Positions 1-5,135 of a DNA stretch of 9,300 nt are shown here, in pieces (position 1 is the stretch's first letter; the number at the start of each line of letters is the position of its first letter). The notes beneath the pieces are model-generated. The model ran no database searches. It worked only from the letters and a program-made list of their open reading frames with translations, and was not told the origin of the DNA. The stretch comes from DASRBA01 sp036559665 (GTDB taxonomy: Bacteria > Myxococcota > Myxococcia > Myxococcales > Myxococcaceae), in the NCBI GenBank assembly GCA_036559665.1, contig DATBSS010000279.1, forward strand, positions 1-9,300, written 5' to 3'. Both the position numbers and the translations under genes were made by a program.

Positions 1-26
1 CATCCGTCCCACCGCGCGAATCTGAA

Positions 27-99
27 TGGGCCCTCCAGGATTCGAACCTGGGACCAACCGGTTATGAGCCGGCAGCTCTGACCGCTGAGCTAAGGGCCC
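27..99 (-). tRNA. tRNA with CAU anticodon, probably tRNA-Ile2 (lysidine-modified)
   Basis: A complete cloverleaf can be folded on the minus strand. The acceptor stem is GGGCCCU paired with AGGGCCC, the D arm is GCUC/GAGC with an 8-nt loop, and the anticodon stem GCCGG/CCGGU carries loop CUCAUAA. The T arm is CCAGG/CCUGG with loop UUCGAAU, and the discriminator base is A. The 3' CCA is not encoded (TTC follows), so it must be added by the CCA enzyme. CAU can belong to initiator Met, elongator Met or Ile2. The perfect first acceptor pair argues against initiator. The GGGCCCUUAGCUCAG start and short D loop resemble the E. coli and Bacillus tRNA-Ile2 pattern, in which TilS converts C34 to lysidine to read AUA. 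Elongator Met remains possible. The tRNA structure is certain; the isoacceptor identity is inferred. Confidence 0.93.
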
Positions 100-115
100 G
101 CGCTCTCTGCCGCAC

Positions 116-124
116 GTCTTAACA
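116..124 (-). promoter_or_regulatory. Putative extended -10 element of the tRNA gene
   Basis: On the minus strand TGTTAAGAC lies 16 to 24 bp before the first tRNA base, placing a start about 8-10 nt upstream of the mature 5' end. It matches the TGn-TAnnnn extended -10 pattern and resembles the elements before the TfoX gene and kbl in this window. No good -35 hexamer is visible upstream, where the DNA is almost pure G and C. The stretch from 100 to 192 otherwise holds no gene. Confidence 0.4.
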
Positions 125-192
125 GAACCCACTCCGCCCCGCGCCCCCCGGCCGCGGATCAACCCACCATCCACTTCTCATCACCCACTTGA

Positions 193-477
193 TCACCAAT
201 CCCGGATCGCCTTCGCGCCCTCCACCCTCCGTCCCCGCACCACCACCCCCTCCGCCCGCAACCGCCTCGCCTGCTCCCGCGCGACCTCGGGCGCCAGCGT
301 CCCGTCGCTCCGGATCACCCTCCACCACGGCAACCCACGGACGCGGTTCAGCACCTGCACCACCGCGCGCGCGCCGCGCGGCTTTCCGGCCGCGGCCGCG
401 ACCTGTCCGTACGACGACACTGTCCCCTTCCGGATGGACCGGATCACCTTCGCCACGCGTTCGTCGAACTCCTCCAC
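193..477 (-). CDS. Alkyltransferase-like (ATL) protein, MGMT-family DNA-binding domain
   Basis: The 94-residue protein is the C-terminal DNA-binding domain of the O6-alkylguanine-DNA alkyltransferase family. Visible landmarks are VAKVIRSIRKGTVSSYGQVA (helix-turn-helix region, Tyr23 as the likely base-flipping tyrosine), GARAVVQVL (Arg37 as the likely arginine finger) and LPWWRVIRSDGTLA. In true MGMT the last motif is PCHRV. Here the acceptor Cys is Trp51 and the following His is Trp52, so it cannot transfer alkyl groups. ATL proteins bind O6-alkylguanine and hand the lesion to nucleotide excision repair. I chose the GTG start at 477 because GGGAGGGG lies 3-10 nt upstream on the minus strand and homology begins at FDERV. 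A longer frame to 600 would run through the divergent gene. The gene reads toward the tRNA and is divergent from the receiver gene. Family assignment is firm; function is inferred from the family. Confidence 0.86.
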   Translation of the reverse strand: MEEFDERVAKVIRSIRKGTVSSYGQVAAAAGKPRGARAVVQVLNRVRGLPWWRVIRSDGTLAPEVAREQARRLRAEGVVVRGRRVEGAKAIRDW

Positions 478-532
478 GGGCCCCTCCCAGGCTTGCTTCC
501 CAGCCTGGCAATCACCAACTTTCAGTGTGGCG
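478..532. promoter_or_regulatory. Divergent intergenic region with an inverted repeat
   Basis: These 55 bp separate the ATL start (minus) from the receiver start (plus) and must carry at least part of both promoters. They contain a perfect 6-bp inverted repeat, CCAGGC (487-492) and GCCTGG (503-508), around a 10-nt spacer. The repeat abuts the ATL ribosome-binding site on the minus strand, so it could be an operator or a leader hairpin. No convincing -35/-10 pair is visible in either direction. Confidence 0.35.
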
Positions 533-949
533 ATGGTCAAGCTCTTCGCACCCCGAATTCTCGTCGTGGACGACGATCTCTCCGCGGCCCTCCGTTGCAC
601 CTACTCGATCCTCGATGCGGGCTTCGAGGTGGACATCGCCACCACCTCCGGTGACGCGTTGCGGCTGCTTTGGGAGCGCCGCTACGTCGCGTCCGTGGTC
701 GACCTGGTGATGCCGGACATGGGAGGCCGCGAGGTCATCCGCACGCTCCGGTCGGTCGCGCCCGACGCCGCGCTCGTGGTGGTGGGGGACGACCCGGAGT
801 CGGTGGTGCGGCCGCTGGCGCCCGACCACTACCTCCGCCGGCCGTTCGCCCCGGACGAGCTGCTGGAGGCGCTCGCCCTGGCCATGGCTTCCGCCCGCGG
901 GCGGAGGTCGATGGCGGACGACAGATCTTCCGCCGCCGCCGCGCGTTAG
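533..949 (+). CDS. Single-domain response regulator (CheY-like receiver, partly degenerate)
   Basis: The 138-residue protein is a stand-alone REC domain with no DNA-binding or enzymatic output domain, followed by a short Arg/Ala-rich tail. The acidic cluster is VVDDD (Asp13-15) after beta-1. The phosphoacceptor is Asp57 in VVDLVMPDMGG. The switch Thr/Ser that normally follows beta-4 is replaced by Gly85 (ALVVVGDD), and the invariant Lys of the KPF motif is Arg103 (LRRPFAPDELL). Such changes usually weaken phosphorylation-dependent switching, so it may signal poorly or constitutively. No histidine kinase lies nearby, so its partner is unknown. The start is uncertain: ATG at 533 fits the domain edge, GTG at 527 would add two residues, and no clear Shine-Dalgarno precedes either. 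It is divergent from the ATL gene and ends 25 bp before the next gene. Confidence 0.85.
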   Translation: MVKLFAPRILVVDDDLSAALRCTYSILDAGFEVDIATTSGDALRLLWERRYVASVVDLVMPDMGGREVIRTLRSVAPDAALVVVGDDPESVVRPLAPDHYLRRPFAPDELLEALALAMASARGRRSMADDRSSAAAAR

Positions 950-972
950 TGGTCCCCACACCACGGGGACCA
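950..972 (+). promoter_or_regulatory. Perfect 8-bp hairpin covering the Shine-Dalgarno of the next gene
   Basis: TGGTCCCC (950-957) pairs perfectly with GGGGACCA (965-972) around a 7-nt loop. It occupies almost the whole gap between the receiver stop (947-949) and the ATG at 975. The 3' arm contains GGGGA, the only Shine-Dalgarno candidate for that ATG, at a 5-nt spacing. The hairpin would therefore mask translation initiation. There is no U-tract after it, so a classical intrinsic terminator is unlikely. Confidence 0.5.
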
Positions 973-974
973 CC

Positions 975-1952
975 ATGCCATTCGCATTGCCGCGAGCGCT
1001 CGCCGCGCTCATCGCCACCGCCACGCTGTTCGCCGCCGCACCCGCCTTCGCCCAGTACACCTCCTCCGCCGGACAGAACGCTCCGTCCGTACGGGCGATG
1101 GAGGACGTCCGCGACCAGGAGGGCCGCGTGGTCGGCCACCGTACCGTCGAGCGCGCCGCCGAGAAGGACCACTACGGCAACGCCCAGGGCAACCAGCACG
1201 ACCTGGCCATCGACGGCGCCTTCGCGGGCCAGACCATCGCCGTCCTCCACTTCTACACGCAGGAGGACTTCGACTTTCACCTCCCCAAGGCGGCGCTGAA
1301 GGAGAAGGGCTTCTCCGTCTACCGCTGGGTCAATGAAGCGCCCAGCCCCAAGGAGCTCGCCGCCGGGCTGGAGAAGTCCAACCAGCTCTGGCTCATCTCC
1401 GACGAACGCCAGCACCTCACGCCCGAGCACATCGCCGTCATCAAGCGCTTCTTCGACGCCGGGCACGGCGTCTACATCTGGGGCGATAACGAGCCCTTCT
1501 ACTCGGACGCCAACGCCGTGGCGGAGGCGCTCCTGGGGTCGTCCATGTCCGGCAACGTGCCCGGCGGCGTGACCGTCGGCCTGCAGCCTGTGGACCCGGC
1601 CGCCCAGAAGGTCGGCGTGGCCCGCCGCCACCTCCTTACCACCGGCCTGGAGTACCTCTTCGAGGGCGTCACCATCGCCACCATCTCGCCCGGCCCCGGC
1701 GTGCAGCCGCTCGTCTACGGCTCCGCCGGCAACCTGGTCACCGCCTACTACGACCAGGGCGGCAAGCGCGCCATCGTCGACGGCGGCTTCACCCGCCTCT
1801 ACGTCTCCTGGGACACCGCCGGCACCGGCCGCTACGTGAAGAACGCCGCCGCCTGGCTCGCCAACGTCGAGCGCTTCGGCGCCACCGTTGCCAAGGTCAC
1901 CACCACCCAGGGCACCCGGCCGCCGCAGCCCCAGCAACAGCCGCAGCGCTGA
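975..1952 (+). CDS. Secreted protein of unknown function, possible GATase/ThuA-like alpha/beta fold
   Basis: The 325-residue product has a clear signal peptide: Arg7 near the N-terminus, a hydrophobic Ala/Leu-rich core and a cleavage site at about AFA|QY (residues 26-27). The mature part reads as alternating strands and helices. IAVLHFY (88-94) looks like the first strand, QLWLISD (137-143) another, then a helix and GHGVYIWGDN (163-172). Similar strand-helix order with a glycine-rich turn occurs in ThuA-like and class I glutamine-amidotransferase-like domains, but this is a visual judgement. The protein has no cysteine at all, so it cannot use a Cys nucleophile or form disulfides. The last 15 residues are Pro/Gln-rich. 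ATG 975 is chosen for the signal peptide and GGGGA five bases upstream. I do not recognise a named family and assign no reaction. It could be co-transcribed with the receiver gene 25 bp upstream. Confidence 0.8.
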   Translation: MPFALPRALAALIATATLFAAAPAFAQYTSSAGQNAPSVRAMEDVRDQEGRVVGHRTVERAAEKDHYGNAQGNQHDLAIDGAFAGQTIAVLHFYTQEDFDFHLPKAALKEKGFSVYRWVNEAPSPKELAAGLEKSNQLWLISDERQHLTPEHIAVIKRFFDAGHGVYIWGDNEPFYSDANAVAEALLGSSMSGNVPGGVTVGLQPVDPAAQKVGVARRHLLTTGLEYLFEGVTIATISPGPGVQPLVYGSAGNLVTAYYDQGGKRAIVDGGFTRLYVSWDTAGTGRYVKNAAAWLANVERFGATVAKVTTTQGTRPPQPQQQPQR

Positions 1953-1963
1953 AGGCCGCGCGG

Positions 1964-1995
1964 GCCGTGTTACACCGCGGCCGTGTTACACCGCG
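1964..1995 (+). repeat. 16-bp tandem repeat with palindromic GTGTTACAC, promoter-like
   Basis: The 16-bp unit GCCGTGTTACACCGCG is present twice without spacing (1964-1979 and 1980-1995). Each copy carries the palindrome GTGTTACAC (1967-1975, 1983-1991), which could be a repressor half-site pair. Each also holds TGT-TACACC, an extended -10-like element (TACACC at 1971-1976 and 1987-1992). The second copy would start transcription at about 1998-2000, on the ATG of the TfoX gene, so the transcript could be leaderless. It begins 11 bp after the preceding stop codon. Both roles are inferred from the pattern only. Confidence 0.55.
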
Positions 1996-1999
1996 AGGG

Positions 2000-2437
2000 A
2001 TGAGCCCGCTCTCCTCCTTCGCCCAGCACGCCGTCGACCTCCTCTCCTCCGTGGGTCCGGTGAAGGCCCGCGCCATGTTCGGCGGCTACGGCCTGTCGCT
2101 GGACGGAGTCTCCATCGGCCTCATCGCGGAGGACCGGCTCTACCTCCGCGTCGACGACGCCACCCGCGGCGAGTTCGAACAGGCCGGCAGCGCCCCCTTC
2201 GTCTACCCGTCCAAGAACGGCCCGATGACGATGAAGAACTACCTGGCCATTCCGGAGGACGCGGTGGACGACTCGGAGCGCGCCGCGCGGTGGGGGCGCC
2301 TGGCCGCCGCCGCCGGCCGCCGGGCGGAGGCCGCCAAGTCCGCCAGGTCATCGAAGAAGCCGAAGAAGGCCGCTCCCGCCAAGCCCAAGAAGGCCAAGGC
2401 CAGCGCCCCCAGGAAGGCGAAGGCCAGGTCCCGCTGA
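2000..2437 (+). CDS. TfoX/Sxy N-terminal domain protein with lysine-rich C-terminal tail
   Basis: Residues 5-100 of this 145-residue protein match the TfoX N-terminal fold: VKARAMFGGYGLSLDGVSIGL (21-41), LYLRVDD (47-53), PFVYPSKNGPMTMKNYLAIP (66-85) and a closing helix. The TfoX C-terminal domain of competence regulators is absent. Instead residues 113-145 are almost only Lys, Arg, Ala, Pro and Ser, like a histone H1 tail, suggesting nucleic-acid binding. Small TfoX-N proteins are widespread and mostly uncharacterised, so a role in competence should not be assumed. ATG 2000 is preferred because the domain starts soon after. A GTG at 1967 is in frame but lies inside the tandem repeat. The purine run GAGGG touches the ATG and is too close to be a normal Shine-Dalgarno, consistent with leaderless translation. 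Confidence 0.82.
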   Translation: MSPLSSFAQHAVDLLSSVGPVKARAMFGGYGLSLDGVSIGLIAEDRLYLRVDDATRGEFEQAGSAPFVYPSKNGPMTMKNYLAIPEDAVDDSERAARWGRLAAAAGRRAEAAKSARSSKKPKKAAPAKPKKAKASAPRKAKARSR

Positions 2438-2655
2438 TCGGCCCGCGCAGCACGGATTTGAATGGGAACCAGTAGATTCTCCGCTGGACCATGCCGGGCG
2501 ATCGCGTAAGTCCCTTCCGCCCAACCCGTACGCCCGCGCCCCCGACTCACGGGTGATGTGGGACCACGCGACACGCCATGGGCTGGGCTGGACTTCCGTG
2601 CCGGAAAGGCGGTACGGAGGCGCCCCCCTCACTCCTCATCAAGGAGCTTGCCCGC
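2438..2655 (+). promoter_or_regulatory. Leader region and ribosome-binding site of the M4 protease gene
   Basis: No gene is apparent in these 218 bp. AAGGAG at 2641-2646 lies nine bases before the ATG at 2656 and fixes that start. A small imperfect hairpin is visible at 2596-2617: CCGT and GCC pair with GGC and ACGG around a GGAAA loop with a 3-nt bulge. I recognise no riboswitch class and no clear -35/-10 pair. An upstream ATG at 2578 is in frame but would put an unrelated 26-residue extension before the signal peptide. Confidence 0.5.
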
Positions 2656-5010
2656 ATGCGTAAGTTGTCTGCGTCCGTAGTGGTCCTTTTTGCAGTGGCG
2701 ACCGGCCAGGCGTTCGCGGCCTCGCCGATCTCCGCCATGGAGGCCTCCGCGCTGGCCGAGCGGGTTGGCCGTCCGCAGCTGCAGCAGCTCCTCAAGGACA
2801 AAGGAAACACCGACCCCTCGGATAGCTACGAGCAGAAGCGCGTCGAGACCGACGACCAGGTCCACGTGCACGTCCGGCAGACCCGCGGTGGCGTCCCGGT
2901 GTGGGGCGGCGAAGCGATCCTCCACCTCGACCGCGACGGCCAGGTCACCGGCGTCACCGACGACTTCGTCGCCAAGGTGGCCGTCCAGAACGTCGGCCTC
3001 CGCACCGTCACCGCCCAGCAGGCGATCAACACGGCGATGAAGATGACCGGGATCTCCCAGAAGATGCTGAGCGTCCCGGCCAGCGCCGACCAGTGGATCT
3101 TCCGTCAGGGCAAGCAGGACCACCTGGCCTGGCGGGTGACGCTGGTCCGGACCGACGGCAGCCTGGACACCGCCATCCCGGTGCTGTTCATCGACGCGCG
3201 CTCCGGCGAGGTGCTCTGGCAGTACAACAACCTCCAGACCGGCACCGGCAACAGCATGTACGCCGGGACCGTCACCCTCACCACCACCCTGTCCGGCAGC
3301 ACCTACCAGCTCAAGGATGGCTCCCGCGGCAATCAGCAGACCAACGACCTGAACCACGGCACCAGCGGCGCCGGCGCCGTGTTCACCGACGCCGATGACG
3401 TGTGGGGCAACGGGCTGCCGTCCAACGCGCAGACCGCCGGCGTCGACGCGCAGTTCGGCACCCAGGTGACCTGGGATTACTACCTGAACGTCCACGGCCG
3501 GAACGGCATCGCCAACAACGGCGTGGGCGCGTACAACCGCGTCCACTACAGCAACGCCTACGTCAACGCGTTCTGGGATGACTCCTGCTTCTGCATGACC
3601 TACGGCGACGGCAGCGGCAACAACAAGCCGCTGACCTCCATCGACGTGGCCGGCCACGAGATGTCTCACGGCGTGACCTCCCGCACCGCGAACCTCACCT
3701 ACTCCGGTGAGTCGGGCGGCCTGAACGAGGCCACCTCCGACATCTTCGGCACCTCGGTCGAGTTCTACGCCGCCAACGCGCAGGACGTGGGCGACTACCT
3801 GATCGGCGAGAAGATCAACATCAACGGCAACGGCACCCCGCTGCGGTACATGGACAAGCCCTCCAGCGACGGTTCGTCCGCCGACTGCTGGTACTCGGGC
3901 ATTGGCAGCCTGGACGTGCACTATTCGTCCGGTGTCGCCAACCACTTCTTCTACCTGCTCTCCGAGGGCAGCGGCGCCAAGACGATCAACGGCGTCAGCT
4001 ACAACAGCCCTACCTGCAACAGCTCCACGGTGACCGGCATCGGCCGCGCCAAGGCGGAGAAGATCTGGTACCGCGCGCTCACCGTCTACATGACGGCCTC
4101 CACCAACTACGCCGGCGCCCGCACCGCGACCCTCAACGCGGCCGCGGACCTCTACGGCGCCGGTTCGGCCGATCAGACGGCGGTCGACGCCGCCTGGGCC
4201 GCCGTGAGCGTGGGCCCGCCGGCCCCGCCGCCTCCGCCCACCGTGCTGACCAACGGCGTGCCGGTGACCGGCATCGGGGGATCGACCGGTACCAACAAGT
4301 ACTACACGCTGGTCGTGCCCGCCGGGCAGTCCTCGCTGACCTTCCAGATCTCCGGCGGCTCGGGCGACGCGGACATGTTCGTGAAGTTCGGCGCCGCGCC
4401 GGACTCGGCCACCTATGACTGCCGTCCGTACCTCAGCGGCAACGCCGAGACCTGCACCTTCAGCAACCCGGCGGCCGGCACCTGGTGGGTGATGCTCAAC
4501 GCCTACAGCACCTACTCCGGCGTGACCCTGGTCGGCACGTACACCGGCGGCGGCGGTGGCGGTGGCTCCTTCGCCAACGGCGGCTTCGAGACCGGCACCA
4601 CCCCGTGGGTGTTCGCCGGCTACGGCAGCCGCGTGACCACCGGCCTGATGCACGGTGGCGTCGCGGCCAGCAAGCTCGGCGGCACCAACAATGGCTCCGG
4701 CACCATCTCCCAGGACTTCCAGGTCCCCGCCTCCGGGAACAGCCTGACGTTCTGGCTGCAGGTGACCACCGCCGAGACCACCACCGTGACGCAGTACGAC
4801 AAGCTCTTCGTCGAGGTGCGCAATACGTCGGGCACGCTGCTGACCACGCTCGCCACGTACTCCAACCTCAACAAGAGCGCGGCGTACGTCCAGAAGGGCG
4901 GGTTCAGCCTGGCCGCGTACGCCGGCCAGACCATCCGGCTCCAGTTCCGGTCCACCAGCGACATCTCGCTGACGACGGACTTCCGTATCGACGACGTGGC
5001 GGTTCAGTAG
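2656..5010 (+). CDS. Secreted M4 (thermolysin-family) zinc metalloprotease with PPC and C-terminal beta-sandwich domains
   Basis: This 784-residue preproenzyme starts with a signal peptide (MRKLSASVVVLFAVATGQAFA). An FTP/PepSY-type inhibitory propeptide follows to about residue 197. The catalytic domain (about 198-517) carries zinc motif HEMSH at 334-338, the third ligand Glu358 in GGLNEATSD (20 residues after His338, as in thermolysin) and Asp362. The transition-state His is probably His422 in DVHYSSG. A Cys pair (Cys311, Cys313) sits in the loop before the active site where thermolysin has none; Cys411 and Cys454 may form a further disulfide. After a GPPAPPPPPT linker comes a PPC domain (about 530-632, Cys589/Cys600), then a glycine-rich linker and a NGGFETG-type jelly-roll domain (about 638-784), likely for substrate or surface binding. 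It probably degrades external protein and is auto-processed during export. It is flanked by its own leader and a strong terminator, so it is likely monocistronic. Confidence 0.95.
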   Translation: MRKLSASVVVLFAVATGQAFAASPISAMEASALAERVGRPQLQQLLKDKGNTDPSDSYEQKRVETDDQVHVHVRQTRGGVPVWGGEAILHLDRDGQVTGVTDDFVAKVAVQNVGLRTVTAQQAINTAMKMTGISQKMLSVPASADQWIFRQGKQDHLAWRVTLVRTDGSLDTAIPVLFIDARSGEVLWQYNNLQTGTGNSMYAGTVTLTTTLSGSTYQLKDGSRGNQQTNDLNHGTSGAGAVFTDADDVWGNGLPSNAQTAGVDAQFGTQVTWDYYLNVHGRNGIANNGVGAYNRVHYSNAYVNAFWDDSCFCMTYGDGSGNNKPLTSIDVAGHEMSHGVTSRTANLTYSGESGGLNEATSDIFGTSVEFYAANAQDVGDYLIGEKININGNGTPLRYMDKPSSDGSSADCWYSGIGSLDVHYSSGVANHFFYLLSEGSGAKTINGVSYNSPTCNSSTVTGIGRAKAEKIWYRALTVYMTASTNYAGARTATLNAAADLYGAGSADQTAVDAAWAAVSVGPPAPPPPPTVLTNGVPVTGIGGSTGTNKYYTLVVPAGQSSLTFQISGGSGDADMFVKFGAAPDSATYDCRPYLSGNAETCTFSNPAAGTWWVMLNAYSTYSGVTLVGTYTGGGGGGGSFANGGFETGTTPWVFAGYGSRVTTGLMHGGVAASKLGGTNNGSGTISQDFQVPASGNSLTFWLQVTTAETTTVTQYDKLFVEVRNTSGTLLTTLATYSNLNKSAAYVQKGGFSLAAYAGQTIRLQFRSTSDISLTTDFRIDDVAVQ

Positions 5011-5039
5011 CCACGCCGTAGCGAAGACTGAAGCTTCAA

Positions 5040-5090
5040 AGACCGGCGGGTGCGCACTGTTCATCGCGCACCCGCCGGTCTCGTTTCTTC
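5040..5090 (+). terminator. Intrinsic terminator after the protease gene
   Basis: A perfect 16-bp stem (5040-5055 with 5066-5081) encloses a 10-nt loop and is very GC-rich. It is followed by TCGTTTCTTC, a pyrimidine tail with several T residues. It starts 30 bp after the protease stop and separates that gene from the kbl-tdh operon. Confidence 0.85.
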
Positions 5091-5103
5091 CCCCTGGGAC
5101 CCG

Positions 5104-5112
5104 TGCTAGACG
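5104..5112 (+). promoter_or_regulatory. Putative extended -10 element of kbl-tdh
   Basis: TGCTAGACG matches the TGn-TAnnnn extended -10 pattern and begins 22 bp after the terminator stem. A start about 7 bp downstream (near 5119) would leave a short leader containing the GGAGGG ribosome-binding site at 5123-5128. The -35 region (around 5084-5090, TTTCTTC) is a poor match. The GTG inside this element (5103) is in frame with kbl but is better explained as promoter than as a start codon. Confidence 0.45.
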
Positions 5113-5135
5113 GCCGGACCTCGGAGGGCCACCGC

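Noticed and set aside
434..532. An upstream ATG at 434 extending the receiver protein
   Set aside because: The extension overlaps the ATL coding sequence on the other strand, adds unstructured Ser/Thr-rich residues before the domain and has no ribosome-binding site.
735..1937. A 400-codon antisense frame across the secreted-protein and receiver genes
   Set aside because: Gly/Ala/Val/Arg-biased with no motif and crossing two well-supported plus-strand genes; a GC shadow.
1888..2475. A 195-codon plus frame overlapping the TfoX gene
   Set aside because: Arg/Pro/Gly-rich low-complexity product; the TfoX-N frame is clearly the real one.
2448..2490. A tRNA remnant on the minus strand (GGTTCCCATTCAAATCC resembles a T loop)
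   Set aside because: The flanking bases do not form a T stem and no acceptor or anticodon arm can be folded, so the likeness is chance.
2438..2655. A riboswitch (for example cyclic-di-GMP class) in the protease leader
   Set aside because: A GGAAA-loop hairpin at 2596-2617 drew attention, but none of the conserved core sequences of a known class could be found.
2629..5064. An 811-codon open frame antisense to the M4 protease gene
   Set aside because: It is a composition shadow. In very GC-rich genes the reverse frame often lacks stops. Its product is His/Val/Gly/Arg-rich low-complexity sequence without domains, while the plus frame has all M4 catalytic motifs.
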